DNA of 64,000 nucleotides from Pararobbsia alpina (GTDB lineage Bacteria > Pseudomonadota > Gammaproteobacteria > Burkholderiales > Burkholderiaceae). This document shows, piece by piece, positions 17,312-27,406 of the stretch (positions within the stretch are counted from its first letter, which is position 1; the number at the start of each line of letters is the position of its first letter). The stretch is taken from NCBI RefSeq assembly GCF_902859895.1, contig NZ_CADIKM010000007.1, positions 62,001 to 126,000 of the forward strand, given 5' to 3'. A program made the position numbers and the translations under genes. The notes under the pieces were generated by a model. The model had not been told where the DNA came from and did not search any database. It saw nothing but the letters and a program-made list of their open reading frames with translations.

Positions 17312-19447
17312 ATGTTTAACAAGATCGTCAAGGAATTTCAGTGGGGTCAGCACAAGGTGCGCCTCGAGACCGGTGAAATCGCCCGCCAGGCAAGCGGCGC
17401 GGTGCTGGTCGACATTGATGAAACCGTGATTCTCGCGACCGTCGTCGGCGCGAAGACCGCCAAGCCGGGTCAGTCTTTTTTCCCGCTGACGGTTGACTAC
17501 ATCGAGAAGACCTACGCTGCCGGCAAGATCCCGGGCGGCTTTTTCCGTCGTGAAGGCCGTCCGTCCGAAGGCGAAACGCTGATTTCGCGCCTGATCGATC
17601 GTCCGCTGCGTCCGCTTTTCCCCGAGGGTTTCCTCAATGAAGTGCAGGTCGTGATCCACGTCCTGTCGGTGAACCCCGAAGTGCCGGCCGATATCGCCGC
17701 GCTGATCGGCGCCTCGGCCGCACTCGCGGTGTCGGGCCTGCCGTTCAACGGGCCGGTCGGTGCCGCACGCGTGGCCTATATCAACGACCAGTACGTGCTG
17801 AATCCGACGCGTTCGCAGATCAAGGAATCGAAGCTCGACCTCGTCGTTGCCGGTACCGAGCGTGCCGTGCTGATGGTCGAGTCCGAAGCACAACAGCTTT
17901 CCGAAGAAGTGATGCTCGGCGCCGTGGTGTTCGGCCACGAGCAGATGCAGACCGCGATCGACGTGATCCATGAACTGGTTCGCGACGGCGGCAAGCCGGA
18001 GTGGGACTGGCAGCCGGCCGCGAGCGACGATGCACTGATCGCGCGCGTGACCGAAATCGCCGACGCCGAACTGCGTGCCATCTACCAGATCCGCGAAAAG
18101 TCGCAGCGCAGCGAAAAGCTCAAGGCACTGTACGCAAACGTGACGGCCAAGCTGGCCGAGCAAGTCGCCCAAGGTGCACCGGCGGCCGATAGCGCTGTCG
18201 TCGGCGATATCCTGTTCGCGATCGAAGCGAAGATCGTGCGTAGCCAGATCCTGAACGGCGAACCGCGCATCGACGGTCGCGACACGCGCACCGTGCGTCC
18301 GATCACGATCCGTACCGGCGTGCTGCCGCGGACCCACGGCTCGGCGCTGTTCACGCGCGGCGAAACGCAGGCGCTGGTCGTCGCTACGCTCGGCACGAAG
18401 GGCGACGAGCAGATCATCGACGCGATCGACGGCGAGTACCGCGAGCGCTTCATGCTCCACTACAACATGCCCCCGTTCGCGACCGGCGAAACCGGCCGCG
18501 TGGGTTCGCCCAAGCGCCGCGAAATCGGTCACGGCCGTCTCGCCAAGCGGGCGCTCGTCGCAACGCTGCCGACGCCGGAAGAATTCGGCTACACGATCCG
18601 CGTGGTCTCGGAAATCACCGAGTCGAACGGTTCGTCGTCGATGGCATCCGTCTGCGGCGGCTCGCTGGCCATGATGGACGCGGGCGTGCCGCTGAGCTCG
18701 CACGTCGCGGGTATCGCGATGGGCCTGATCCTCGAGGAAAACCGCTTTGCCGTGCTGACCGATATCCTCGGCGACGAAGACCACCTCGGTGACATGGACT
18801 TCAAGGTGGCCGGCACGTCGAACGGCGTGACCGCGCTGCAGATGGACATCAAGATCCAGGGCATCACGAAGGAAATCATGCAGGTCGCGCTCGCGCAGGC
18901 GCGTGAAGGCCGTCTGCACATCCTCGGCAAGATGCAGGAAGCCGTGACGGGCGCGCGTACCGAGCTGTCGGAATTCGCCCCGCGCATGATCACGCTGAAG
19001 ATCAATCCGGAAAAGATCCGCGACGTGATCGGCAAGGGTGGTTCGGTGATCCGCGCGCTGACCGAGGAAACGGGCACGACGATCGACATCGGCGAGGACG
19101 GCGTGATCACGATCGCGAGCACGAGCAGCGAGGGCATGGCGGAAGCCAAGCGCCGCATCGAGAACATCACGGCCGAAGTCGAAGTCGGTCAGGTGTACGA
19201 CGGCACGGTGCTCAAGCTGCTGGACTTCGGTGCGATCGTGAATATCCTGCCGGGCAAGGACGGTCTGCTGCATATCTCCGAGATCGCCAACGAGCGGATC
19301 AAGGACATCAACGACTATCTGAAGGAAGGCCAGGCCGTGAAGGTCAAGGTCATCCAGACAGATGAAAAGGGTCGTGTGCGCTTGTCGGCCAAGGCGCTGC
19401 TGAACGAAGGCGGCGCACCGCAGGGCGGCGAAAGCCAGCCGCAGTAA
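17312..19447 (+). CDS. pnp: Polyribonucleotide nucleotidyltransferase
   Basis: Phosphorolytic 3'-5' exoribonuclease of the RNA degradosome, 711 residues. Two RNase PH-like domains (first ~1-140, second ~310-540), then a KH domain near 555-615 ([17 protein letters not shown]) and an S1 domain near 620-690 ([20 protein letters not shown]). [10 protein letters not shown] and GETQALV are family signatures. The start is the ATG at 17312, six bases after AAGGAG; a GTG two codons earlier is too close to that site. Confidence 0.98.
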   Translation: MFNKIVKEFQWGQHKVRLETGEIARQASGAVLVDIDETVILATVVGAKTAKPGQSFFPLTVDYIEKTYAAGKIPGGFFRREGRPSEGETLISRLIDRPLRPLFPEGFLNEVQVVIHVLSVNPEVPADIAALIGASAALAVSGLPFNGPVGAARVAYINDQYVLNPTRSQIKESKLDLVVAGTERAVLMVESEAQQLSEEVMLGAVVFGHEQMQTAIDVIHELVRDGGKPEWDWQPAASDDALIARVTEIADAELRAIYQIREKSQRSEKLKALYANVTAKLAEQVAQGAPAADSAVVGDILFAIEAKIVRSQILNGEPRIDGRDTRTVRPITIRTGVLPRTHGSALFTRGETQALVVATLGTKGDEQIIDAIDGEYRERFMLHYNMPPFATGETGRVGSPKRREIGHGRLAKRALVATLPTPEEFGYTIRVVSEITESNGSSSMASVCGGSLAMMDAGVPLSSHVAGIAMGLILEENRFAVLTDILGDEDHLGDMDFKVAGTSNGVTALQMDIKIQGITKEIMQVALAQAREGRLHILGKMQEAVTGARTELSEFAPRMITLKINPEKIRDVIGKGGSVIRALTEETGTTIDIGEDGVITIASTSSEGMAEAKRRIENITAEVEVGQVYDGTVLKLLDFGAIVNILPGKDGLLHISEIANERIKDINDYLKEGQAVKVKVIQTDEKGRVRLSAKALLNEGGAPQGGESQPQ

Positions 19448-19461
19448 GCGTTGTGCATGAG

Positions 19462-19491
19462 GGGTCCGCCACGCCTCGCGAGGTGGTGGAC
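19462..19491 (+). other. Hairpin just after pnp
   Basis: GGTCCGCCAC pairs with GTGGTGGACC (one G-U) around a 10-base loop, immediately before the pnp terminator. Probably a 3' mRNA stabilising structure. Confidence 0.5.
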
Positions 19492-19497
19492 CGATGG

Positions 19498-19533
19498 AAC
19501 CGGCTGGCAGGTGACTGCGAGCCGGTTTTTTTT
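19498..19533 (+). terminator. Rho-independent terminator of pnp
   Basis: AACCGGCT and AGCCGGTT pair, with an inner CAG/CTG stem, followed by a run of eight T in total. Confidence 0.9.
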
Positions 19534-19711
19534 CGGGCCGAGCAAATGCGCGGTACGGGGCGCTTGAGCAAGCGGACAGCGATCGGCCATGGCGCCGGCG
19601 CCCGGCATTGCCATGACGTGGGTCCAGCCGGCGCGGGCAGCACGGCTGCTGCACCCCGTTTTATCCCGATTTCCGGTATTTTGTCGCTTCCCACTTATTG
19701 AAGACATTGAC

Positions 19712-20716
19712 ATGCTCGCAATCGAAATTTCCCAGTTTGGCGGTCCCGAGGTCCTGAAGGTCTGCGAACGGCCGACGCCCGTGGCGGGCAAGGGCGAAGT
19801 GCTGATTCGCGTGACCGCGTCGGGCATCAACCGGCCCGATGTGTTCCAGCGCTGCGGCAACTACGCGCCGCCCGCCGGCGCGTCGGATTTGCCGGGTCTC
19901 GAGATCGCGGGCGAGATCGTTGACGGCGATTTCGATTCGTCCGACAACCGCTGGCATTTCAAGAAGGGCGACCGCGTGTGCGCGCTGCTGCCGGGTGGCG
20001 GCTATGCGCAATACGCGACGGCGCCCCTGCTGCAATGCCTGCCTGTTCCAGGCAGCCTCAGCGATGTCGAAGCGGCATCGCTGCCCGAGAACTACTTCAC
20101 GGTCTGGAGCAATGTGATGGACCGCTCGGGCCTCGGACGCGGGGAAGGCGGTGAGTCGGAAGTGCTGCTCGTGCAGGGCGGTACGAGCGGAATCGGTGTG
20201 ACGGCGGTCCAGATCGCCGAAGCGCTCGGCCATCGGGTGTTCGCCACGGCCGGCTCCGACGAAAAATGCCGTGCGATCGAAGCGCTCGGCGCCGAGCGCG
20301 GCATCAACTACCGGACCGAGGATTTTGTCGAGGTCGTCAACGAGCTGACGCATGGCCATGGCGCCGACGTCGTGCTCGACATGGTCGCGGGCGACTACGT
20401 GCCGCGCGAACTCAAGGTGCTGGCCGAGGGCGGCCGGCTCTGTCTGATCGCGACGCTCGGCGGCACGAAGGCCGAGGTGCCGCTCGCGGACATCATGCGG
20501 CGCCGCCTGACGATCACGGGCTCGACCCTGCGCCCGCGGCCAATCGCCTTCAAGGGCGCGATCGCCGCGCGGCTCTACGAGCACGTCTGGCCTCTGTTGG
20601 GCTCGGGCCGCATCAAGCCGGTGATCTATAAAGTGTTCCCGGCGGCGCGGGCGGCCGACGCGCACACCCTCATGGAAAGCAGCACGCACATCGGGAAGAT
20701 CATGTTGGAATGGTAA
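19712..20716 (+). CDS. NAD(P)H quinone oxidoreductase, zinc-free MDR family
   Basis: 334-residue medium-chain dehydrogenase/reductase of the quinone oxidoreductase (PIG3/QOR) group, predicted to reduce quinones with NADPH in the cytoplasm. Seen: SGINRPDVFQR and GNYAPPAGASDLPGLEIAGE in the catalytic domain, the nucleotide-binding Rossmann segment QGGTSGIGVTAVQIA, and LDMVAGDY. Catalytic zinc ligands are absent, as in the family. The longer frame from 19589 lacks coding character; I take the ATG at 19712, whose ribosome site is weak. Confidence 0.9.
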   Translation: MLAIEISQFGGPEVLKVCERPTPVAGKGEVLIRVTASGINRPDVFQRCGNYAPPAGASDLPGLEIAGEIVDGDFDSSDNRWHFKKGDRVCALLPGGGYAQYATAPLLQCLPVPGSLSDVEAASLPENYFTVWSNVMDRSGLGRGEGGESEVLLVQGGTSGIGVTAVQIAEALGHRVFATAGSDEKCRAIEALGAERGINYRTEDFVEVVNELTHGHGADVVLDMVAGDYVPRELKVLAEGGRLCLIATLGGTKAEVPLADIMRRRLTITGSTLRPRPIAFKGAIAARLYEHVWPLLGSGRIKPVIYKVFPAARAADAHTLMESSTHIGKIMLEW

Positions 20717-20981
20717 GGGATATGATAGAAGTGATACTCTTCGCCCTCGGCATTGCGATCGACTGGTAACGCTCCCACTAGCGCTGGTTTGCCCCACTGA
20801 AGGCCGGAAGCTAGAATTACGGGATTTTGCGTGTGCTTTGTCAGCGCCGGAAGCACCAAGGTGGCGCGGCACATTTTGTGGCCAAAACCCGGTCGATCGG
20901 AAAAGAAGAGCAACCGTGGGGGGCAGTGAGGCCCCTTTCGGTCATTCGTCTGATGGACTGCAGAAATGCGGGGCGAATTGC

Positions 20982-21776
20982 ATGTCGAGAATGCCTGAAT
21001 CGTCGGTCAGCACGAAGCTGGTTATTGGTAACTGGAAGATGCATGGTGGCTTGCGCAGCAACGAGGTTCTGTTGAATGCGCTGGTCGATGGGATGAAGTC
21101 CATGCCTCCCGGGCTGAAAGTAGGTGTGTGCGTACCCTTTCCGTATCTCGCGCAAGCCAATGCGCTGCTTGCGGGCAGTCGAGTGGAATGGGGCGTGCAG
21201 GACTTGTCGTCGCATCACGAGGGCGCTTACACGGGCGAGGTATCGGCAGTCATGGCTGCCGATTTCGGTACCCGTTATGCGATCGTCGGGCACTCGGAGC
21301 GGCGCGAATACCATCGCGAGGGCGCGATTCTCGTGGCCGAAAAGGCCGAGCGCGCGCTCGAGGCGGGCTTGACGCCGATCGTCTGCGTGGGCGAGACCGC
21401 CGAAGAGCGCGAGTATGCGTTCACCGAGCGGGTGCTGAGCGCGCAGCTGAGCGCGGTGCTCGACCGCCTGAGCGTTGAGCAGGCGGCCTCGATGGTGCTC
21501 GCGTATGAGCCTGTCTGGGCAATCGGATCGGGCACGAGCGCGGGTGTCGACGATGTACGCGATGTGCACGCGTTCCTGCGCGGGCAACTCGCGGCGAAGG
21601 GCGAAGCGGTCGGGCGGATTCCCGTGCTGTACGGCGGCAGTCTGAAACCCGAGAATGCGGCGGCCTTGTTTGCGGTGCCGAACGTCGATGGCGGGCTGGT
21701 CGGCGGCGCGTCTCTCTCGGCGGACAAGTTCCTGCCGATCTGCGAGGCGGGTGCCGGGCAGTGGGCGCTTGGGTAG
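20982..21776 (+). CDS. tpiA: Triosephosphate isomerase
   Basis: Interconverts dihydroxyacetone phosphate and glyceraldehyde 3-phosphate. About 264 residues from this start. Active-site residues: Lys in GNWKMHG, His in VGHSERR, Glu in AYEPVWAIGSG; phosphate-loop YGGSLKPENA. The frame reaches back to 20838, but family members start shortly before LVIGNWKMHG; ATG 20982 or 20991 both fit and neither has a strong ribosome site. Directly precedes secG, a conserved pair. Confidence 0.96.
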   Translation: MSRMPESSVSTKLVIGNWKMHGGLRSNEVLLNALVDGMKSMPPGLKVGVCVPFPYLAQANALLAGSRVEWGVQDLSSHHEGAYTGEVSAVMAADFGTRYAIVGHSERREYHREGAILVAEKAERALEAGLTPIVCVGETAEEREYAFTERVLSAQLSAVLDRLSVEQAASMVLAYEPVWAIGSGTSAGVDDVRDVHAFLRGQLAAKGEAVGRIPVLYGGSLKPENAAALFAVPNVDGGLVGGASLSADKFLPICEAGAGQWALG

Positions 21777-22016
21777 CAGGTGTCGGGATGGCCGATGCCG
21801 GGTAGCGGTGCCGGGTGGTCTGAATACCGCCGCCTGGATGGATCGCCGGTGATAAACCGTCGTTGAAACGTCGCATTGCGTCGTGAAACGACGGGTATCG
21901 CCAATGAGGTTGAATTAAAGTCGCATCAGGCGCGCCACTGCGCGTTGCTTACGAATATTTTACGATCGCTCGATACCGGGCCGGCATCAAACATTGGAAG
22001 ATTGGGTGGAATTCAA

Positions 22017-22397
22017 ATGCTGTTGTTCAAAAGCTTGATTATCGTATTGCAGGTGCTGTCCGCGCTCGGCGTGATCGGCCTTGTCTTACTTCAACACGGC
22101 AAGGGCGCCGATATGGGTGCGGCCTTCGGCAGCGGCTCCTCGGGCAGCCTGTTCGGCGCGACGGGTTCGGCCAATTTCCTGTCGCGTACCACGGCCGTGC
22201 TTGCCACGGTGTTCTTCATCTGCACGCTGGCCCTGACCTACCTCGGTTCATACAAGTCGCAGGTCTCGGCAGGCGTGCTCGGCGCCATTCCGGCAGCCAG
22301 CGCACCCGCGGCGGCATCGGCTTCGGCAAGCGGGGCGTCGGCTGTACCGGCTGCTCCGGTTGCTTCCTCGGCGCCGGGTCAGGACGTTCCAAAATAA
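22017..22397 (+). CDS. secG: Preprotein translocase subunit SecG
   Basis: Small inner-membrane subunit of the SecYEG channel, 126 residues. Two hydrophobic helices flank the conserved LLQHGKGADMGAAFG stretch; the Ala/Ser/Pro-rich tail after residue ~85 is typical of beta-proteobacterial SecG. GGTGGA lies before the ATG. Sits between tpiA and tRNA-Leu. Confidence 0.95.
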   Translation: MLLFKSLIIVLQVLSALGVIGLVLLQHGKGADMGAAFGSGSSGSLFGATGSANFLSRTTAVLATVFFICTLALTYLGSYKSQVSAGVLGAIPAASAPAAASASASGASAVPAAPVASSAPGQDVPK

Positions 22398-22406
22398 GCC
22401 CTGCGA

Positions 22407-22426
22407 TGTTTAAGAATTTTTAAACA
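22407..22426 (+). terminator. AT-rich inverted repeat after secG
   Basis: TGTTTAA-GAATTT-TTAAACA forms a weak AT stem just after the secG stop. It may act as a weak terminator or as a protein-binding palindrome near the tRNA promoter; I cannot decide which. Confidence 0.35.
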
Positions 22427-22443
22427 AACTGCACATTGCGGCG

Positions 22444-22472
22444 TTGAACAATCAAGAACAACCCGTTACAAT
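22444..22472 (+). promoter_or_regulatory. Sigma-70 promoter of tRNA-Leu
   Basis: TTGAAC and TACAAT are separated by exactly 17 bases, a near-consensus sigma-70 promoter about 70 bases before the tRNA. With no terminator seen between the tRNA and nuoA, it may also feed the nuo operon. Confidence 0.75.
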
Positions 22473-22540
22473 CTTGGTCTTGAAACGTTCAGTCCCAACC
22501 GCAAAGAGTGACGCGGTTTAAGAGGACGGAATGCAGTAGT

Positions 22541-22625
22541 GCCGACGTGGTGAAATTGGTAGACACGCTATCTTGAGGGGGTAGTGGCGAAAGCTGTGCG
22601 AGTTCGAGTCTCGCCGTCGGCACCA
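22541..22625 (+). tRNA. tRNA-Leu (anticodon GAG)
   Basis: 85 bases including an encoded CCA end. The acceptor arms GCCGACG and CGTCGGC pair over 7 bp with discriminator A. The anticodon stem CTATC/GGTAG closes the loop TTGAGGG, giving anticodon GAG (reads CUC/CUU). A long variable arm typical of class II tRNA-Leu and the T-loop GTTCGAGTC are present. Confidence 0.97.
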
Positions 22626-22783
22626 ATAAAACAGATGCCAGCCAGATGCGTGAGTGCTTGGCTGGCATTGTTTTTTTCAAGGCTGTGATACACGACTGAT
22701 TTACTTGGTCTTGGCGCGGCTTGAATCCTCCGGCCGTAGCGTCGTTGCGGCTGGCACTCTGAATCAACCGACAGAGGAAGGCC

Positions 22784-23143
22784 GTGAACCTCGCACCCTA
22801 TTTCCCCGTTCTGCTCTTCATCATGGTGGGCGTCGGTCTGGGCATGGCGTTGATCGGCGTTGGCAAGGTCCTGGGCCCCCACAAGCCGGATAGCGCGAAG
22901 AACGCGCCGTACGAGTGCGGTTTCGAAGCGTTCGAGGACGCCCGGATGAAGTTCGACGTCCGCTACTACCTCGTTGCAATCCTCTTCATCATTTTCGATC
23001 TTGAAACTGCCTTCCTCTTTCCGTGGGGCGTGGCGCTCAGGGATATCGGCTGGACCGGATTCATCGCGATGATGATCTTCCTGCTGGAATTTCTGCTCGG
23101 CTTTGCTTACATCTGGAAAAAGGGTGGGCTTGATTGGGAATGA
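22784..23143 (+). CDS. nuoA: NADH-quinone oxidoreductase subunit A
   Basis: Membrane-arm subunit of complex I, 119 residues with three hydrophobic helices. [16 protein letters not shown] is the conserved loop with the family Cys. GTG start with AGAGGAAG upstream. First gene of a complete nuoA-N operon (NADH to ubiquinone, proton pumping). It begins 158 bases after the tRNA with no terminator seen. Confidence 0.96.
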   Translation: MNLAPYFPVLLFIMVGVGLGMALIGVGKVLGPHKPDSAKNAPYECGFEAFEDARMKFDVRYYLVAILFIIFDLETAFLFPWGVALRDIGWTGFIAMMIFLLEFLLGFAYIWKKGGLDWE

Positions 23144-23220
23144 CGCGCGTAGCATGATCGATGCGGGCGTTGCGGGGGAGTCAAGCTCCGGACCGGATGC
23201 CTGCCTGGAGCGAAAGGCAA

Positions 23221-23700
23221 ATGAGTATCGAAGGGGTCTTGAAGGAAGGGTTTGTCACCACGACGGCTGACAAGCTGATCAACTGGACGCGTACCGGCTC
23301 ACTATGGCCGATGACGTTCGGTCTTGCATGTTGCGCGGTCGAGATGATGCATGCGGGCGCTGCCCGTTATGACCTCGACCGCTTCGGTGTGGTGTTTCGT
23401 CCAAGCCCGCGCCAGTCGGATGTGATGATCGTCGCGGGCACGCTGTGCAACAAGATGGCGCCGGCCCTGCGCAAGGTGTACGACCAGATGGCCGAACCCC
23501 GTTGGGTGATCTCGATGGGTTCGTGTGCAAACGGTGGCGGTTACTACCACTATTCGTACTCTGTCGTGCGCGGTTGCGACCGTATCGTTCCAGTCGACGT
23601 CTATGTGCCGGGTTGCCCGCCGACGGCCGAAGCGCTCGTCTACGGGATCATCCAGCTGCAGGCGAAGATTCGCCGTACCAGCACCATCGCCCGCCAGTAA
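23221..23700 (+). CDS. nuoB: NADH-quinone oxidoreductase subunit B
   Basis: Peripheral-arm subunit carrying the terminal 4Fe-4S cluster N2 that passes electrons to quinone. 159 residues. Cluster cysteines: tandem Cys in [11 protein letters not shown], Cys in [10 protein letters not shown], Cys in [10 protein letters not shown]. The start at 23221 (MSIEGV) matches the family; the frame's upstream ATG at 23161 adds unlikely residues. Confidence 0.97.
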   Translation: MSIEGVLKEGFVTTTADKLINWTRTGSLWPMTFGLACCAVEMMHAGAARYDLDRFGVVFRPSPRQSDVMIVAGTLCNKMAPALRKVYDQMAEPRWVISMGSCANGGGYYHYSYSVVRGCDRIVPVDVYVPGCPPTAEALVYGIIQLQAKIRRTSTIARQ

Positions 23701-23715
23701 CGCCGAGCCCCCATC

Positions 23716-24318
23716 ATGACAAGTAAACTCGAGACCTTGAAGGCCAATCTCGAGGCGGCGCTTGGCGGCCGCCTCCAGAGCCTGACCGAGGACCTGGACC
23801 AGCTGACCGCGGTCGTCAAGCCCGCGGACTATCTCGCAGTCTGCATGCAATTGCGCGACGATCCCTCGCTGCGCTTCGAACAGTGCATGGACGTCGCCGG
23901 CATCGATTATCTCGCTTTCGGCGATGGCGCCTATGATGGCCCGCGCTTCGCCGCCGTGCTGCATCTGTTGTCGATCACCCATAACTGGCGCCTGCGGGTG
24001 CGCGTGTTCGCCGAGAACGACGACATGCCGATCGTGCCGTCGGTCATCGATATCTGGAACGGTGTGAACTGGTTCGAGCGCGAAGCCTTCGACCTGTATG
24101 GCATCGTCTTCGAAGGCCACCCGGACCTGCGCCGGATCCTGACCGACTATGGCTTCATCGGTCACCCCTTCCGCAAGGACTTCCCGCTGTCGGGGTACGT
24201 CGAAATGCGCTACGACCCGGAAGCGAAACGCGTGGTGTATCAGCCCGTGACGATCGAGCCTCGCGAAATCACGCCGCGCGTGATCCGCGAAGATCGTTAC
24301 GGTGGTCTCAAGCACTGA
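23716..24318 (+). CDS. nuoC: NADH-quinone oxidoreductase subunit C
   Basis: Hydrophilic subunit of the peripheral arm that packs against NuoD; 200 residues. The signature [19 protein letters not shown] and [24 protein letters not shown] near the C-terminus are clear (the first continues into the family's 30 kDa motif). It is a separate gene from nuoD, unlike the enterobacterial fusion. It starts 15 bases after nuoB. Confidence 0.97.
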   Translation: MTSKLETLKANLEAALGGRLQSLTEDLDQLTAVVKPADYLAVCMQLRDDPSLRFEQCMDVAGIDYLAFGDGAYDGPRFAAVLHLLSITHNWRLRVRVFAENDDMPIVPSVIDIWNGVNWFEREAFDLYGIVFEGHPDLRRILTDYGFIGHPFRKDFPLSGYVEMRYDPEAKRVVYQPVTIEPREITPRVIREDRYGGLKH

Positions 24319-24354
24319 AGCCTCCGAGCCAGCACCCTACAATAGGTTCCCGCC

Positions 24355-25608
24355 ATGGCCGATATCAAAAACTACACGCTTAACTTCGGGCCTCAGCACC
24401 CTGCCGCGCACGGTGTGCTGCGCCTCGTGCTCGAACTCGACGGTGAAGTGATCCAGCGCGCCGATCCGCATATCGGCCTGCTGCACCGCGCGACCGAGAA
24501 GCTCGCCGAGAGCAAGACCTTCATCCAGTCCGTGCCGTATATGGACCGTCTCGACTACGTGTCGATGATGGTCAACGAGCATGCGTATGTGATGGCGATC
24601 GAGAAGCTGCTCGGCATCGAGATACCCGAGCGCGCGAAATACATCCGCGTGATGTTCGATGAGATCACGCGGATGCTGAACCACCTGATGTGGATCGGCG
24701 CGCACGCACTCGACGTCGGCGCGATGGCGGTATTCCTCTACGCGTTCCGCGAACGTGAAGACCTGATGGACGTCTACGAAGCCGTGTCGGGCGCGCGCAT
24801 GCACGCGGCCTACTATCGTCCGGGCGGCGTCTATCGCGACCTGCCGGATTCGATGCCGCAGTACAAGGCTTCGAAAATCCGCAATGCGAAAGCGCTGTCG
24901 AGGATGAACGAGAACCGCCAGGGTTCGCTGCTCGACTTCATCGACGATTTCGCACAACGTTTTCCGTCGCATATCGACGAATACGAAACACTGTTGACCG
25001 ACAACCGGATCTGGAAACAGCGCCTGGTCGGCATCGGCGTCGTGACGCCCGAGCGCGCACTTGCGCTCGGCATGTCGGGCGCCATGCTGCGCGGTTCGGG
25101 CATCGAATGGGATCTGCGCAAGAAGCAGCCCTACGAGGTCTACGACAAGCTGCAGTTCGACATCCCGGTCGGCGTGAACGGCGATTGCTACGACCGCTAT
25201 CTCGTACGGGTCGAGGAAATGCGCCAGTCGACCCGACTCGTGCGCCAGTGCGTCGAGTGGCTGCGCAAGAACCCCGGCCCCGTCATGATCGACAACCACA
25301 AGGTCACGCCGCCGAAGCGCGTCGCGATGAAGTCGAACATGGAAGAGCTGATCCATCACTTCAAGCTCTTCACTGAAGGCTTCCACGTGCCCGAAGGCGA
25401 AACCTACGCAGCCGTCGAACACCCGAAGGGCGAATTCGGTATCTATCTGGTTTCGGACGGCGCAAACAAACCGTACCGCCTCAAGATCCGTGCGCCGGGC
25501 TTTGCGCACTTGTCGGCGCTCGACGAGATGGCGAAGGGTCACATGATTGCCGATGCGGTGACGATTATCGGCACACAGGACATCGTGTTCGGCGAAGTCG
25601 ATCGCTAA
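24355..25608 (+). CDS. nuoD: NADH-quinone oxidoreductase subunit D
   Basis: 49 kDa-type subunit that forms the quinone pocket with NuoB; 417 residues. N-terminal [14 protein letters not shown] holds the quinone-binding His; [14 protein letters not shown] and the C-terminal DIVFGEVDR ending are standard. Tightly packed operon position between nuoC and nuoE. Confidence 0.98.
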   Translation: MADIKNYTLNFGPQHPAAHGVLRLVLELDGEVIQRADPHIGLLHRATEKLAESKTFIQSVPYMDRLDYVSMMVNEHAYVMAIEKLLGIEIPERAKYIRVMFDEITRMLNHLMWIGAHALDVGAMAVFLYAFREREDLMDVYEAVSGARMHAAYYRPGGVYRDLPDSMPQYKASKIRNAKALSRMNENRQGSLLDFIDDFAQRFPSHIDEYETLLTDNRIWKQRLVGIGVVTPERALALGMSGAMLRGSGIEWDLRKKQPYEVYDKLQFDIPVGVNGDCYDRYLVRVEEMRQSTRLVRQCVEWLRKNPGPVMIDNHKVTPPKRVAMKSNMEELIHHFKLFTEGFHVPEGETYAAVEHPKGEFGIYLVSDGANKPYRLKIRAPGFAHLSALDEMAKGHMIADAVTIIGTQDIVFGEVDR

Positions 25609-25623
25609 GACTGAAGGTTCAAA

Positions 25624-26100
25624 ATGCTCTCTGCTGAAGCCCTTAAGAAAATCGATCGCGCGGTCGCGAAGTACCCCGCGGATCGGAAACAGTCTGCCGT
25701 GATGCACGCCCTTGCGGTTGCGCAGGGCGAGCACGGTTGGCTGTCGCCCGATGTGATGGAGGCCGTGGCGGACTATCTTGGCATGCCCGCGATCGCGGTG
25801 CAGGAAGTCGCGACGTTCTACGCGATGTACGACACCTCGCCGGTCGGCGAGTCGAAGATCACGATCTGCACGAACCTGCCCTGCCAGCTCGGCGGCGGCG
25901 AGGACGCGGCGAACTATGTGAAGCAGAAGCTGGGCATCGATTTTAACGAGACCACCGCCGACGGCAAGTTCACGCTGAAGGAAGGCGAATGCATGGGTGC
26001 ATGCGGTGACGCGCCGGTGATGATCGTCAACAACACGAAGATGTGCAGCTTCATGAGCCGCGAGAAGATCGACCAGATGCTCGAGGAACTATCCAAATGA
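25624..26100 (+). CDS. nuoE: NADH-quinone oxidoreductase subunit E
   Basis: 24 kDa-type subunit holding the 2Fe-2S cluster N1a; 158 residues, thioredoxin-like fold. Cluster cysteines are in [10 protein letters not shown] and [19 protein letters not shown] lies before the ATG. Its TGA overlaps the nuoF ATG (ATGA), indicating coupled translation of the two NADH-module subunits. Confidence 0.97.
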   Translation: MLSAEALKKIDRAVAKYPADRKQSAVMHALAVAQGEHGWLSPDVMEAVADYLGMPAIAVQEVATFYAMYDTSPVGESKITICTNLPCQLGGGEDAANYVKQKLGIDFNETTADGKFTLKEGECMGACGDAPVMIVNNTKMCSFMSREKIDQMLEELSK

Positions 26101-27398
26101 CGTCCTTGCACGATCGCCACATTGATCCGCTGATCCTCGCCGGCCTGAATGGCGAGAACTGGCGTCTCGAAGACTACGTCGCACGCGGCGGCTATGCGCA
26201 GCTGCGCAAGATTCTCGAAGAAAAGATTCCTCCCGAGCAGGTGATTGCCGACGTCAAGGCGTCGGGCCTGCGGGGCCGCGGCGGTGCGGGCTTCCCGACC
26301 GGCCTCAAGTGGAGCTTCATGCCGCGCCAGTTCCCGGGGCAGAAATACCTCGTCTGCAATTCGGACGAAGGCGAGCCGGGCACGTTCAAGGACCGCGACA
26401 TCCTGCGCTACAACCCGCATGCGCTGATCGAAGGCATGGCCATTGGCGCGTATGCGATGGGGATCACGGTCGGATACAACTATATCCACGGCGAGATCTG
26501 GGCCGAATACGAGCGCTTCGAAGAAGCCCTTGAACAAGCCCGTGCGGCCGGTTATCTCGGCGCGAACATCCTGAACTCGGGCTTCTCGTTCGAGCTGCAT
26601 GCGCACCACGGCTACGGCGCCTACATCTGCGGCGAAGAAACCGCGCTGCTCGAATCGCTCGAAGGCAAGAAGGGCCAGCCGCGTTTCAAGCCGCCTTTCC
26701 CGGCGAGCTTTGGCCTGTTCGGCAAGCCGACCACGATCAACAACACCGAGACGTTTTCCGCCGTGCCTTTCCTGCTGGCCATCGGCCCGCAGAAGTATCT
26801 GGAGATGGGCAAGCCGAATAACGGTGGCTCGAAGATCTTCTCGATCTCGGGCGACGTTGAAAGGCCGGGCAACTACGAGATCCCGCTCGGCACGCCGTTC
26901 TCGAAGCTGCTCGAACTCGCGGGCGGCATGCGCGGCGGCCGGCAGATCAAGGCCGTGATTCCGGGTGGTTCGTCAGCGCCCGTGATCCCGGGCGAGATGA
27001 TGATGGCGACCGACATGGACTACGACTCGATCGCGAAGGCCGGCTCGATGCTGGGCTCGGGCGCGGTGATCGTGATGGACGAGACGCGCTGCATGGTGCG
27101 CTCGCTGCTGCGCCTGTCGTATTTCTACTATGAAGAATCGTGCGGCCAATGCACGCCCTGCCGCGAAGGCACGGGCTGGCTCTATCGCGTGGTGAACCGG
27201 ATCGAACATGGGCAGGGCCGCAAGGAAGACCTCGACCTGCTGAACTCGGTTGCGGAGAACATCATGGGTCGCACCATCTGTGCGCTCGGCGACGCGGCGG
27301 CCATGCCGGTGCGCGGGATGCTGAAGCACTTCTGGGACGAATTCGAATATCACGTCGAGCACAAGCATTGTCTCGTGCCGGCTGAAGCACTCGCCTGA
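26097..27398 (+). CDS. nuoF: NADH-quinone oxidoreductase subunit F
   Basis: NADH-binding, FMN-containing 51 kDa-type subunit, 433 residues. FMN/NADH motifs [15 protein letters not shown] and [18 protein letters not shown]; 4Fe-4S (N3) ligands in [11 protein letters not shown] and the later TICALGDAA. The start overlaps the nuoE stop by four bases; the longer frame from 26043 is not needed. Confidence 0.97.
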   Translation: MTSLHDRHIDPLILAGLNGENWRLEDYVARGGYAQLRKILEEKIPPEQVIADVKASGLRGRGGAGFPTGLKWSFMPRQFPGQKYLVCNSDEGEPGTFKDRDILRYNPHALIEGMAIGAYAMGITVGYNYIHGEIWAEYERFEEALEQARAAGYLGANILNSGFSFELHAHHGYGAYICGEETALLESLEGKKGQPRFKPPFPASFGLFGKPTTINNTETFSAVPFLLAIGPQKYLEMGKPNNGGSKIFSISGDVERPGNYEIPLGTPFSKLLELAGGMRGGRQIKAVIPGGSSAPVIPGEMMMATDMDYDSIAKAGSMLGSGAVIVMDETRCMVRSLLRLSYFYYEESCGQCTPCREGTGWLYRVVNRIEHGQGRKEDLDLLNSVAENIMGRTICALGDAAAMPVRGMLKHFWDEFEYHVEHKHCLVPAEALA

Positions 27399-27406
27399 GT
27401 CAGATC

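Noticed and set aside
16886-19654. 922-residue open frame opposite pnp and rpsO
   Set aside because: Crosses two genes, two terminators and an intergenic region; a shadow of pnp.
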